Positions 23,101 to 35,191 are shown, numbered from the stretch's first letter. The stretch: 64,000 nucleotides of DNA from Chlamydomonas sphaeroides (GCA_001662425.1 BDDC01000022.1:102950-166949); one strand, 5' to 3'. Numbers and translations are program-made. Notes: generated from the sequence alone by a model not told the origin.

Positions 23101-24009
23101 GCTCCTCCAGCTGGCCCAGGTCGTACACCCAGTGCACGCCCATGGCGGCCGCGTCGGCCAGGGCCGAGCCCAGCACGCAGCCCGCCGCGGCGGCCGCCAG
23201 GGGGCCCGGCTGCTGCAGCCGTGGACGAAGTTGAAGGTAGGAGAGACACACAGGGCGGGAGCGGCGTGAGTTGGGGTGGCGCTGCTTCGTAGGGCTGGCG
23301 GAGCCAGGCGGGGCGGACGACCACGAGGGCTCGGAGGACGGCACCCGTACCTGCTGCGCCGGCCAGGGCGCGGCTGGCTGCAGCTCCTGGTAGGGCTCCA
23401 GGGTGGCGGGGTCCAGGTTGCACAGCGAGGGGCCGTCCTGCAGGGAGGCGACGTTGGAGGGCTGTTGGGCAACAGACCCGGCGGCGGCATGGCCTTGCGG
23501 GTTGTAGTACCGGTACTGCAGGGGTGCACCAGTACTTGGTGCGGCCGTGGCCGCCCCCCAGACCGCAAGCACGAGGGGCCGGGCTGACCAGGCAGGGGCC
23601 TCACCTGTGCGTCGGGCTGGTCGTCGCCTAGCACGCACGCCACGCAGCCGACTTTCTCCGCCAGCGCCGTGGCCTCGTCCTCGAGCGAGTGCATCGCGGC
23701 GTAGGCCGCCTGCGCCTCCGCGAAGCGGCCCTCCTTGTTCAGCTGCTGCGCCCGGTCATGCATGACCATGGCCTCGGCCTCGAGCTGACGCACGCGCTGC
23801 GCCGCTAGCTCCAGTTCTGTGTCGGGCATCGCGTCAGCGGCTGTCGGGGCCGTGGAAGGTGCCGCGGGGGATGCACGGAGGATGGGAGCGAGTGTGCGTG
23901 CAGGGGCCCGGAGCGAGGGGCGCGCTGCGGCGCGGGGGATGGGGACTGCTGTGACGTGTGGTGGAGCTGCGGGCAAGTTGAGCCTGGGGCGCAGCGGCCG
24001 CAGCGCCAT
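20165..24009 (-). CDS. ADP-ribosylglycohydrolase / J1-crystallin-like protein, probably chloroplast-targeted
   Basis: Ten exons on the minus strand: 24009-23605, 23515-23351, 23212-23078, 22803-22638, 22436-22345, 22067-21864, 21662-21548, 21310-21219, 20918-20859 and 20527-20165, all phase-compatible, give 598 residues. Residues 1-50 are Arg/Ala/Pro-rich without acidic residues, like an algal transit peptide. A coiled, UVR-like helix follows at about 60-112 (QLNKEGRFAEAQAAYAAM). The ADP-ribosylglycohydrolase fold starts near 200 (GSALADAAAMGVHWVYD), includes SPFYAYASGRNSPYGEQ at about 263-279 and LSGAIDAQANCIA, and ends with EGGCCASRAAYVGACLGSM at about 531-549. Layout and words resemble the J1-crystallin/selenoprotein J branch, not classical DraG. 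In DraG-type enzymes the last motif carries a metal-binding Asp after GGD; here it reads GGCC, so hydrolase activity is doubtful. It shares a divergent promoter with RPF2. Confidence 0.85.
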
Positions 24010-24322
24010 AGCACGGACGATGGCCACACGCTGATGTTGGTGGGTTCACGACCAAGCACCGCCTCACAGCTAGGGTTGAACGTACTTCAGCGATAATAGT
24101 CCACGAGCTTGTAACATGGGCTGAATCGTAGGCTGGGTTGCGAGTTCGTTTTGCTGCATGGGGCCAGCATTCGCAATGGGGAACTTCTTGGAGACTATAA
24201 AGAGTCCCGAAGCCGCCACCCATATTCATCGCCGCCTCCACACATATAACCCTCATTGAGCGGGTCCGGGTACACAGGTTTGCTTGTTGGGGTGGCTTGG
24301 TGTAGGGCGGCAAGTCTAGAAA
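24010..24322. promoter_or_regulatory. divergent promoter between the ADP-ribosylglycohydrolase-like gene and RPF2
   Basis: Only 313 bp separate the two start codons. A TATAAA at 24196-24201 points toward RPF2, 122 bp before its ATG. No TATA was seen on the other strand. Shared regulation is possible but not shown. Confidence 0.6.
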
Positions 24323-26426
24323 ATGGAAGACGCCACCCCGCTAGTGCCTGGGCAAGCGACGAAGCTGGTTAAGGCTAAGACGCGGAGGGGCAAGCGCTAC
24401 CTAGAGAGCCGGGCACCGAAAGCGGTGAGCGCGGGGGGCGGCGCGATACGCACTTTACTCGGCACGCATGGCACTGCACCGGCGCTGTGATGAACGCAGC
24501 ATAACTTTCTGACACCTCTTGTGCGAGGGCTCACGCCCGTTGAACGTAATTACGCTGAACAGACTGAGCGCCGCTGCACACTGCACATGCACTTCCCATG
24601 TTGCCGCAAGTTGCACACGCACAGGGACGGGCGCATGCTGTCGCTTGCTTGCTGCTCGCTACTATCTGCTGCATGTCGTTGGGCTTAGCGGCAGACAAGG
24701 GTTGCAGTCGCCGCTCTCAACCCGGCCGCCATCCCGGTGCAGGTCGAGGACGCCAAGCGCGCGCTGTTCCTCTACGGAAACCAAACTAGCCAGATCGTCA
24801 AGGACGTCATCACCGACCTCTTCCAGCTTAAGCGGGTGCGTGCGACGGCGGCGCCGTGCCGGGACCCGCGCGATGTACTCCGCGACTTTGGGCCCGCCCC
24901 AACGCCCCCCTCCCCGCAACTCCCCCGCACCCGGCCTTGCAGCTCGAGGGCCAGCGCTTCACGCGGAAAAATGAGAACGTGCGGCCATTCGAGCCCGGCG
25001 GCGAGACCAGCCTGGAGTTCTACTGCAACCGCAACAACTGCCCGCTCTTCGTGCTGGGCAGCCACTCCAAGAAGCGGCCGCACAACCTCGTGATCGGCCG
25101 CATGTTTGACTTCCGGCTGTACGACGCGCTGGAGCTGGGCGTGGACCAGTTCAAGGCCATCAAGGACTTCGGCGCCGCCGGCACCGCGGCGCAAGTCGGC
25201 AACAAGGTGCACCCTGCTTCCCGCCTCCCGCTCTGCCCACACCACCGCCCGACCGCTGTCACCCCAGCGCCACCGGGACCTGACACCACACGACCCCAAC
25301 CCGCCGCCCTCGCCCTCGCCCTCCGCAGCCCTGCATCATCTTCGTGGGCGAGAAGTTTGAGTCGGTGCCCGCGCTCGTGCTGGCCAAGTCGCTGCTGCTC
25401 GACATGTTCCGCGGCGAGCCCGTGGACCGCATCAACCTGGCCGGCCTCGACCGCGTCTTCATGGCCGGTGGGTTCATGGCAGGACCGGCAGTGCCGGCGG
25501 GCGCGGCCTTGGCCCAGCCGCTGTAGCCGCTTGGCGTTTCACAGCCGCTGCGAGCCGCAATCCCGTTGCTCGTCATTGAAGTTAGAGCTCAGTCCCATGC
25601 TTGCCGCACACCAGGCGGCGCGCAAATGCCTCAATCGGCCCGCCGACTGCGAGCCCGCTCCCCGCTCCTGCCCCTCGTTCCTCACGCGGGGCGGGCTGCT
25701 GACAGCATTGGGCCCGGGCTTACGCCCTGCGATGGCCAACTAGCTCATTACGCCCTCGGTGCTTTGCTCCCTCGCCGCTCCTCGCAGTGGCCATTGACGA
25801 CACGCGGCTGCAGCTGCGGCAGTACGCAATCCGCTTCAAGAAGAGCGGCACCCGCATCCCGCGCGTGCAGCTGGCGGAGATGGGCCCGCAGATGGGCCTC
25901 ACGGTGCGCCGCTACAGACTGCCGCCCAGCGACATGGCGGCGGAGGCCATGCGGCAGCCCAAGCTGGGCAAGAAGAAGGTGCGGGGCCGCGCTGGGGAGC
26001 GGCGGGGCGAGCCGCGCAGGGGGCTCCGTGGGCCAGTATGTGGGACGCAGGGGGCGGCGGCACGGGAGGCAGCTATGGTCGCTGCCGTGAGAGATGTCTA
26101 CTGCAAGGCATGCCAACAGCTACGCGGCGGCGGGCCCGTACGCACAGCGCCAGCACGCCCTGCTGCCACACGCCTTGCGCCTCACGTCGCCGCCTTGCCC
26201 GTTGTTCTCCTGTCATCCCCCCCTCCCGCAGCAAAAGAACGTGTCGTCGGACTCCATTTCGGGCAAGGTAGGGCGCATCTACATGCCCAAGCAGAGCATG
26301 GACACGCTGGGGCTGGCCAAGTACAAGGGCACCAAGCGCGAGCGGAGAGACAGCGCGCGGGAGGCGTCCGAGGCCAAGAAGCGGCCCAAGACGGCCGCCG
26401 CGGCGGGCGGCGGCGAGGACGAGTAG
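24323..26426 (+). CDS. RPF2: RPF2, Brix-domain ribosome production factor
   Basis: Six exons, 24323-24424, 24743-24835, 24943-25206, 25329-25467, 25788-25978 and 26232-26426, give 327 residues, within the normal range of the family. RPF2 works with RRS1 in the nucleolus to load the 5S RNP onto the pre-60S particle. The N-terminus has the basic KTRRGKRYLESRAPK motif. The Brix domain includes ALFLYGNQTSQIVKD, ENVRPFEPGGETSLEFY, FVLGSHSKKRPHNLVIGRMF, PCIIFVGEKFES and DRINLAGLDRVF. The C-terminal part carries YAIRFKKSGTRIPRVQLAEM, GPQMGLTVRR and GRIYMPKQSMDTLGLAKYKG, ending in a Lys/Arg-rich tail followed by GGGEDE. Each block matches the family order, so nothing appears to be missing. It is the second ribosome-assembly gene in the window besides UTP15, but the two are not adjacent. 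Confidence 0.94.
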
Positions 26427-26981
26427 GCGGCGCGCCAGCCGCGGCGCGTGGGCGGCAGCGCGTAGGAGGAGGGGAAGGAGATAGGAGGTGTGATGGAGGC
26501 AGGCAGTGGCCATCGAGAGCGGGTGATGCCGTGTTGAGAGGCGGACCCGGCGGTAGGATTGGCTGGCTGGCTCGGAAGGAGCCGCGGCGAGCCTGGAGGA
26601 TGTGTAGAATGCGCGCGCAGCGCAGGTGAGGCGCTTGCGGCATGCTGGCGCTGGCGCCAATAGAGGCAGCGGAGGGCCGCGCGGCCGGCAGGCTGCTCGT
26701 TTGTTGTGCGAGCGGCTGTGTCGTTGGTGCCGCTAGCTTGGCTAGCTGGGCGCGAGCTGCTGTGGGGGCGGTGAGCTGAGGGCTCGATCGCCGTGTTGCG
26801 ACGGATGTGACAGGGACCATGTTAATGGCAGGATGTCTAGAGACAAGCACTGAGTGCTGGCAGTAGGGTGCCGAGGAGGCCCGCCGCCTGGTTGACGGAG
26901 GTCAGGGAGCATGGGGACCGGGGCGCTGGCAATTGTTGGCCGGGCCCAGGAGGGGCCAGGGGTAAGCCCCATGCCGCGTCT

Positions 26982-26986
26982 TGTAA
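26982..26986 (+). terminator. candidate TGTAA poly(A) signal, RPF2
   Basis: TGTAA in CTTGTAACAG, 555 bp after the RPF2 stop. Confidence 0.35.
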
Positions 26987-27521
26987 CAGACGGTTATGGC
27001 GATCACAAGCCGGTTGAGCGCATAATCGTTTCGGCATGGCAACACAAGATGTACGGCTGTGGTTACGCCTTCAGTGATTTGATCCGCCCTAGCTCAGCCT
27101 GCTCGGTCCGCCAGGGGGTCGAGGTGGGCTGCGGGCCGAAGATGGACTGCGGCACGCCGGGTTCACATGACTTCCCTACAATCCGTCGCGTGAGGTAGGA
27201 CCGGAGCCTTGCGAGACCCCCGCTGGCCCGCATCCCGGGCCCAGGGGGCATTCAATCCGTTCTCCTCCCGCCTCCCGTCACCGCGCCAATGCCACTACCG
27301 CTTTGCACCCGACCGGGCGCCAGCACCAGATCCCAACAGGTCCCAACAAAACCCAACACCAGATTGCTTCCAGTGCCCGGCTCGAAGTGCTAAGCCGCGG
27401 GGGCTGGTTGGATGCACGGAGGAAGCCAGACCAGCCTCAAAACTACTGCTTCACTTCCCCCTGCATGCTTGCTTGTTCGCCTGCTTGGCCCCCCGTCGCA
27501 GCGGTTATGGATGACCCTTAC

Positions 27522-27541
27522 AAGCTAGAACGAAGTCAAAG
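27522..27541 (+). repeat. dispersed 20-nt repeat, copy B
   Basis: AAGCTAGAACGAAGTCAAAG is identical to the minus strand at 17595-17614. The frame around it reads DPYKLERSQRRN. Confidence 0.7.
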
Positions 27542-29248
27542 GAGGAATATCTGTAATATTTGATGAAGTGTCGGGTGCGCAGGATTGCATGTACAAGTTC
27601 TTGCTTTGACTTAGTTTTCCATCAACGTGTCTTCGGCACAGCACGGTCCGGAGGAGCGGCCGCCCACAGGGCGCCGCACTCTTTGGGGACACCTCCATCC
27701 CCATGGCTCTGCCAGTGCACCTCGGGCGCATCCCCGGTGCCAGGAAAGCAGGTGTCATGACATAGTGCGTGATCGCCGTTTTGTGTGATGGGAAAGCAAG
27801 GGGAGTCAGGTTTGGTTCGTGCCGTGTCTGGAAGCGTGGTCTAGAAGAGTTGTACGGCAGTGTTAGCAGACGAGGGCGCTGCCGAGCCTGTGCGCGGCAG
27901 CCACTCGCGTACACTAGATAGCAAGGAGTGCTAGTACGAAAGAGGGCTCCGTGGTGACTACACGTAACTCCCCTGGTAACTATACTGCTGCCGTTGTAAG
28001 CCTGAGCAACATCGCGCCTGTGCAGCTCCAATCAACCTTGTGCGCGCTAGCCGTCCATAGTCAGCCAGTAACGCAATGCGGCGTGACACAGGAATCTGGT
28101 CAGCCACTCGTGCAGCTCGCACGTTGCTCTCCTGCCATCTCGAGCATGACCTTTCTCCGCACATTCGGCAACAGATATGAGTGAATATGGACTGGCAGCG
28201 TGCTGCGCTTTGCCGATACCGTCCTGTGTCATGACACCGCGACAGCCAGCAGCCAAACAGCGAAAGCACGCTAAGGCAGCACGGTATCCGCCAGCAGCAG
28301 ATCAGTGCACTTTTTTCAGGCCTGTCGCATCGTTCAGTGTTGCTTGCTGCCTCGGTGACTCCCTGAGCGTCCAACATCGGCGCCATTGAGAGGGGTGCAG
28401 GAGGCGCGTACCACCGCGGGGCGGGCGGGTAAACCGGCGGGATTGGGTGTGCCGTGCGCCACCACGCCGAGTCACTAACTGCCGGCCCCCATCCAGCCAT
28501 CCAGCCGGCGCAGTACGCTAACCCCCTTGCAACAATAACCACATCGGCGCATACCACGCGCATTGGCGCATACCACACACAGGGCGCCCAACATCTTTGC
28601 AGCAGTGCGCCGTTTGAGACCTGCCTGCTGCAACGCCTGACCTGCGGTATTATAAGATATTGCTTAGAGCTGCAGCTCGAGGGCTGCACGAATCAGCGAC
28701 TGACGCTTTAACGACGTTTCGCTCTCGGTCGGCGGCGAGGAGCTAGGCGCCAGCAACATCTGTGGCGGCATCTCCGCGACGGATACAAGCAGAAGTATAT
28801 CGCTGTTCACAGGGTAAGCAGGGTGGGGTGAGGCCGCACAGAAGCGTGCATGCGCGCTGTTGAGGGGGTTGCGGCCTTGGTCCCGCACATCGAGGTCAAA
28901 TTTCCTGCAAGCTGTGCATAGCGCAAGGCGGTCTATCCAGCCGGCGAGGGGTTTGGGTGTGGCAGGCCGCAGCCCTCCCGGCGTGGAGCGACTGAGCCGA
29001 AAGCACCGAGTTCATTGTCACCAGGGGCTGCTTTCCACACGGAACTACAGTAATAGGCTTAGCGAGTCATCCCGTGCTGGCTGCGCCCACTAGGTCGCCT
29101 GTATGCGTGGGCGTTGAACCCCAGGCCGACTCCTCCGCTCCTTGCCCACAACTTCGTCCGCTTTTCTTATCTAGTCTTTCGGCTGCTAATTCTCTTTACA
29201 TCACACTTTAACCAGACGTGGAGACGACTTCCGCGACTGTTGCGCGTG

Positions 29249-31302
29249 ATGGACTCCGACGGCGAGACGGCGACCACCGGTCGCCGGCATCAACATGTAA
29301 CAACTAGCTTGGACGATGACAGGCGCAGGAGGTATCCGCTAGCGCGCGTTAAGGGCGGCTGGACGCCCGCGGAGGACGCTGAGCTCCGCAGGCAAGCGCT
29401 CTCGAGCTTGGGCACTATTGCAGCGCTTGACCCCAAGGGGAGCAAGCTTGGGCGCTGTGGTTTGCGTCAGTCACATGCGCCGAGAGCGTTACCATCCACG
29501 CAAATTCGCGGGCACCAACAACGACAGTGCTTTCGACCAGCGTTGAGCTTCATCCGACGCTTGCGTAGCTCTCTCGACAGCGCTCACGTCCGCACCCGGC
29601 GCAGCCTCAGCCCGGCTCGACGCGCGTGTGGTCCCGGAACGGTCAGCGGCCATCGTCAGCCGCACGAGTCAGCTATTGCTGTCACCTCTGCGCGTGCACA
29701 TGTCGCTGCGATGCCAGTGCACAACACGGAGCGGCAGCCGCACGTTTGGTCGAGTGGGTGTGGCTGCCGCGCCTGCCGGACCCCGCCGCAGCGACGTCAC
29801 CGCTGCCTTGCCGGCCCCTGTCGCCTCTCCTGCTGCATTGCAGGCTGGTCGACGAGCACGGCGAGGGCAATTGGTCCATCATCGCCCGCCACCTGAACGC
29901 CACGCTCGGCAAGCCGGCGGACGCTGGGCGCATCGGCAAGCAGTGCCGCGAGCGCTACAACCACCACCTGCGGCCCGACATCAAAAAGGTACGGTAACAG
30001 AAGCATAGCGTCTAGCCTGGTGACTGTGAAAACTATAACCCCAAGCGGCGATCGCTTTGCTGCTCTGTCTCATGTTTGCCTTCCTGTTTGGTCACGGCGG
30101 TGCGCCTCAGGACGCCTGGACAGAGGAGGAGGAGGCCCTCTTGGTGGCGGCGCATGTGCGCTACGGCAACCGCTGGTCCGACATCGCCAAGGTCATCCGC
30201 GGCCGCACCGAGAACGCTGTCAAGAACCACTGTGAGTGGAAGCCCCGGCGCGGCCCCCGCTCCTCACCTTCCTCGTCCTTAGATCTCATCCGTTTGATTT
30301 CAAAATGTGCTTAACTCTGTCGCTTCACCCTCTTCGACAGGGAACGCCACCCTGCGGCGCAAGGATGGTGACAAGTGCGGCCGAGGAGCGCCCCCGCTGT
30401 CGTGCGTGCTACGGGACTACATGGTCCGCATCGGCCTGCTGCCGCCGCCAGCTGGCGGCGGCCAGGCGGCGGCACCCGTCCCCGCAGCTGCCATGCGCGG
30501 CGCCAAGCGCTCTGTGGACAAGCAACAGCACACTCCCGAGGAGGCTGCGATTGGCTCACCCTCGCCTACCTCCTCGGCCAGCACGCACGAAGTGGTGGGC
30601 CGCGTTGGCGGCAGCGGTCGGCGGTCCTTTGACGCGTCGGCGGTGTCGCACATGGCGCCCGCGGCACCGGCGCCGCTGGTCCTGGCCCTGCCGCCGACGA
30701 TGGACCACACGCTGGCGGGCAGTGGCGGCAGCGGCACCGCCGCTGCCGCCGCTGTCCGGAAGCGGCCCCGCATCATCACGTTTGATGCCTCGGCGGCGCT
30801 CTCCCGCCACGCGTCGCCGGCTCCCGCGCCTGCCGCGGTGGCGGTCGTGCTGCCGCAGCCTCCCTGCCTAACCATGCCGCTGGACTGCTCCAGCCTGCCG
30901 CGCGCCGGCCTGCCGCTGGTGCTGCCGCCACTGCAGCAGCCGCAGCTGTTCCAGCCGCCGGCACCGCTGCCGCAGCAGCAGCTCTTCGCCGCCGGCCCAG
31001 GGCATGGCGCCGGCCGGCGCGCCGCTGGCTCTGCCGGCTGGGCCTCGGACAGCGCGGAGGAGAGCATGTACGGCAGCCCCGTGTCGGAGCGCTGGAGCCA
31101 GGTGGACGAGGGCGACGCCGACGGCACAGAGCCTGAGGCCGAGCCCGTTACGGGCGGCTGGCGCCAGCCCAGGCAGCCGCCTCTTGTGTCGTGGCGGCCG
31201 GGCGGCGCGGCCAACGATGTCGGCTGCGGCGGCGAATCGAGCGAGGTGCAGGCGGCGCAAATCATGCTAGCGCTCCGCAGCCTGGCGCCAGTTGGGAGGT
31301 GA
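29249..31302 (+). CDS. two-repeat (R2R3-like) MYB transcription factor
   Basis: Exons 29249-29391, 29844-29988, 30111-30231 and 30341-31302 give 456 residues. Intron 1 uses a GC donor (CGCAG|GCAAGC); joining there restores the exact 19-residue spacing between the first two Trp of repeat 1 (WTPAEDAELRR, LVDEHGEGNW). Repeat 1 continues SIIARHL, an extra NATLGKPADAG, then RIGKQCRERYNHHLRPDIKK. Repeat 2 reads DAWTEEEEALLVAAHVRYG, NRWSDIAKVIRGRTENAVKN, HWNATLRRK, with all three Trp at normal spacing. The GKQCRER...HLRPDIKKDxW signature resembles the plant MYB98/MYB118 type. The remaining 310 residues are a low-complexity Ala/Pro/Ser/Gln region with no fold seen and likely act in activation or interaction. 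Nuclear DNA-binding regulator; targets unknown. The loop insertion and the Tyr replacing the third Trp of repeat 1 are unusual. Confidence 0.9.
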
Positions 31303-34300
31303 GGCAGCGCGGTGGTCCATGCGCCGAGCATTGGACCTGGTCTTCGGGCCGCGCCTGGCGGGCAGTGGGCGTGCAATCCCCATGGCCCGCCGGCCGGCCT
31401 GCTTCTTCCCTCTCCTGGCGCACTGCTGGTTGTGGCTACTCAACGGTTCGTTCTCATGCCTCCCCGAGCTGCTGGTCGTACGGCGGCGCCGCGTGCGCCG
31501 CTCCTCGGTCGTGGCAGCTGCGCGCGTGTGCTACTTACAGCGGTACCGCGGCGAGCGCTGTGCTCGGCGGCACCGCGGAATTATTGTGAGGCTGCGCATT
31601 CGCTGCCTGAGGACCCGGGTTTCCTGGGCCGCGCTTGACCGCCCGCGCCGCTAGTGTGCGGCGGCCGCGGAGCGGCGCGACGGCCTCCGGTGCCTGCTGG
31701 CCGGAACACCTCGCGCCGCTGCGGGCGTCAGCGCGTAGCCCAGATTCCTTATAGTCGAAGACGTGAGAGCAAGGTGTTTGGGATTGGTGCTGTGGTAGTG
31801 GCAGTACGGACGGAGGGGTTGCAGCAGCTGGCGCGTGTGGGTTTCTTTGCGGGTGGCAGATGGCGCACATGCGCTGGGCGGCATGGTTGGTATGAGCGCG
31901 GAGCGTAGGTGAGGGCAGGACGCGTGTGGGCGTGTGCGAGTGGGGCTGGGCGCCCAGGCGGCGGCAGAGGCAGCTGTCGTGTGTGGGCGGGTGGGCGCGC
32001 TTGGTCTTGTGCAGCTGGGGAGGGATCCCACCTCGCTATTGAGGGGGGATGGAGCGTGTGCGCTGTTGATGGTGGGGTAGCGATGCAGCGGCCGTGCCGG
32101 TGGCGGCGTGCCAGTCTGCCTTGCATGTATGATATAGTGGTAGCGGTAGCGAGCGTATTTGTGGTTTGTGCGTGCCCGTGCGTAGACCTGCTGTCGCCGT
32201 CTGGACGCGTGACACGCCTGACTGCACGCGTGTGTGGCGGTTTGCTGTCCGTTGCCGGACTTGAAGGTGTGCGGGCTCGTCTTCAGTTTGGCCGCGTGGT
32301 GTGTGAGGCGCGCTGGGCATGTGCCGTACAGGCGCGCATGCAGGACGAGCGTGGCAAGGCAAGGGGCGGGCGGATGGGACGTGAGTACCGGGCCGAAGGA
32401 TGGGCGTGCGGAGCATTGCAGCGCGTGCTGCGCCGCCTGACATCCGGGCAGGCGCGGATCACAACACGCGTACGTGGGCGGGCGGTGGCTGGGCGCCCGC
32501 GCGCCACACGGGGAGCGCGGGCGCTCTCAGCTTGCATGTTTGGCTAGCGGTTTTTGCGGTGATGTATCGACGGCATAGTCATTGCATAACACGCCGGGGC
32601 CGCTGACGGACCGCAGTCGGGCGACCGGCGGTTGCGCCCAAGCCGGAGCCGGCGTGCGTGCTTTGAACGGCCGCCGTCGCGTGAGGGGGGCTAAGGCTGA
32701 GCCGCGCATGCGAGTGCGGGCCGCTGGCTGCGACGCCGCGGGCCCCGGTGCAAGCTTGCATGGACGACGGACGCAGAACGCTCGAGGGGCCGCGCGTGAG
32801 CTTGGCGCATCTGCGGCGCGTGCTCTGGTGCATTGGGCGGACGCACGGTGCACGCGCACGCATGGGCGGGGGGCCGGCGGGGCGCTCCCCGCATGGAGTG
32901 CCTGCGGCGCGGCCCGGCGGCAGTGCCTTTCCTTTTGGGCAGGTCTTTCTTTGGAACCTAGCGTTGCGTGGTTGCTGCTGAAGTGCACTGTTTGCTCGTC
33001 GTCTTTTTGCTTTTGGACAGGTGCTACCCCGCTGCGTGCGGGCTCGTCGGCTGTGTGGCATATGATGGTGCGTGCCGCGCCATCCCACCACAACATGCTT
33101 CAATCCACAGAAACCCACATGGCACGACATTCGCTGCGGGCAGCATGGCCCTTCAACTTGATCTATGTGTGTGCGTAGTAAGTACGGTAGCGTTGTGCTA
33201 TTCTTTTGAGTCGCTGTTGTCAAAGTGCTCTTGCAATGCTAGGCGTGCTCGTGATAGGTAGAGACCGATGACTGTTAATAATACGCAGCGGTCGAGTGCT
33301 GCTTTCATGAGTCCGCGCGGATGAGGGCGGGCCCACACAACACCAGGCCGCCTCAAGGCCCGAGGCCCGCGCCTCGCATGAGCAGGCTGCAGGTCCCGCG
33401 CGCCGCTCCGTCTGTTTGTTTGATTTGGCAGGAGTGTGTAAGGATTCCGTGTCGTTGTATCCGTCCCTGTGGCCTTTTGCGCGCACCTTCGCTGCCCACT
33501 CTCCCGGGGGCACACACCCTACCCGGGACCGAATAATGTGCAGACACAGGTCGGCGCGCCTTCCGCGCCATCCAACTGCAGGGGCCGGGCCGCAGCACAG
33601 CCCGTGGTGACCGGAGAGCCTCTTCGCCAAGGGTGTATGTGCTGTCGCGGGTCGGGGTGGCGGACGGCCAGCCCAGGCAACGCCCGTGATGTGCACCCTA
33701 CCAGCCACCAGCGATACATAACACACCGCTCTGTTGTGCGCTCCCCGTTGCCGTGCTCCCTTGGTGCCATTCCGCGCCTTGAGTCACACGTACGCTCATG
33801 CTGCCCATCTCGGCGGGGTGCGGGCAGAGGCGGCTGGCGCCGCCGAGGGCGGAGCACTAGTGGGTGGCGTGTGTTGGCGGGACGACGATCAGGACAAACG
33901 ACGAAGCCTTGTTAATGACGTGGGCCATGCGTGCGGATGCAGTACGATCCCTTACGTACCCAGCCTGAAGCCTGGTACGGCGCGCCCCAGCGCGGCCCAG
34001 GCGCCTAGTCATGAAGCTTCAGCCTGGGTAAGACGCCCAGGGCTCAGCCCGCAGGCACGCCCACGGGCGAGAGACCATGCCGATACCGCATGCCGGCGGC
34101 CAGGACGGAGGCCTGGTGCCGCCGGTCAAGGGCGAAAACAACACGCTACACCAGTGCAGCGGCTGCGTACATCACCACCGGCGCAGCAGCTGCTTCAATC
34201 ATGCCCATGGGCACGTGCCGGCTGCGTGCGTCACCGCTGAGCAGGCACGCCCGCTGCAAGCCTGCCGGCGAAGGCGCACTTTGTAGCCAGGCCACCAGCG

Positions 34301-35076
34301 GAGCAGGCGGCGCCGTCGGCTGGGGCGGCAGCGATGGCGCCCGCCCGCCAGCCGCTGTACTGCTGCCCCAGGTCCTCATAGTCCAAGGGGTGCAGGCTCG
34401 CGAGTTAGGTCGAGGAAGGAGGCGGGGGCGAGGGAGGGGACGGCGACGCGGTCGGGAGAGGCGCTGAGCCGCACATCGTTCGACAAGGGGTGTCAAGTCG
34501 GGCAACGCCAGGATGCGCCAGGATACGGTCAAGGCGGGCGGCGCTGTTGTGGGCGACGGGTGAAGGCGGGGCGTGAAGCGTGCAGGCAGCAGACGGCGTC
34601 TTTACAGCCACGGCAGGCGGCGGCGAGGGCTGACGCAGTGGGGTGGTCGGGCGGCCTTGCGCCAGTGGCGTCAAGGGCGAGATCGGCCCAGGGGGGAGGG
34701 GAGTCGTTTTCCCCCTCCCCCCGGTTCGGCCGGCGAAGTTGAAGTCGACGGCCCACAGATGGGAGCCGCCCTGGGCGGCGAGGGGCTGGACGTGGGAGGA
34801 GACAGGGGAGTCTCCCCTGTCAGCCCCTGTGAGGAGGCGACGGTCTGCTGGGCTGCGGGGCCGACTGCAGGTAGGCGGACAGGAGGGTGGAGGCATGGCC
34901 GCCCCACGGCGCTCGCAGCGTGGGGGCCGGCTCCCGGCTTCGAAGCATGCAGCCGTTGTTCCCGTTGAGACCACCGCCAGGATTATGGCGACCGGCCACA
35001 ACCGCCATTTGCCATATTCCCGCCACGCCTCAATACTTACATCACATACACTGATCCCCACTTGCACTCCACTACT
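31303..35076. other. spacer between MYB and the cenH3-like gene
   Basis: About 3.8 kb with no recognised gene. Frames of 200 codons or so on both strands (for example 31909-32547 and 32579-33223) are Arg/Ala/Gly-rich mirror frames of GC-rich DNA. A purine-rich segment lies at 34410-34460. Confidence 0.45.
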
Positions 35077-35083
35077 ATATAGC
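35077..35083 (+). promoter_or_regulatory. TATA box of the cenH3-like gene
   Basis: TATATAG lies about 109 bp before the ATG at 35192, a fitting distance for a core promoter with a short leader. Confidence 0.55.
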
Positions 35084-35191
35084 AGACCACCAGGTCCACA
35101 GCACATCTCTCGTGCTTTGACTCCGAGTTGACTAGTGCCTGGCGCACCGACGCGCGTGCAACTGTGTCCTCTGCTGACTTGAAGTAACAGC

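Larger units (their letters stand above)
26427..29248. other. spacer between RPF2 and the MYB gene
   Basis: About 2.8 kb, AT-richer than the genes. No protein family was recognised. A minus-strand frame of 243 codons (27958-28689) is Cys/Arg/Ser-rich without a motif. A small frame around 27509 reads MDDPYKLERSQRRN and contains the dispersed 20-nt repeat. Probably intergenic, with possible relic fragments. Confidence 0.4.

Noticed and set aside
27958..28689. Minus-strand frame of 243 codons
   Set aside because: No recognisable domain, many isolated Cys/Arg/Ser, no upstream promoter sign. Kept as an unassigned spacer frame.
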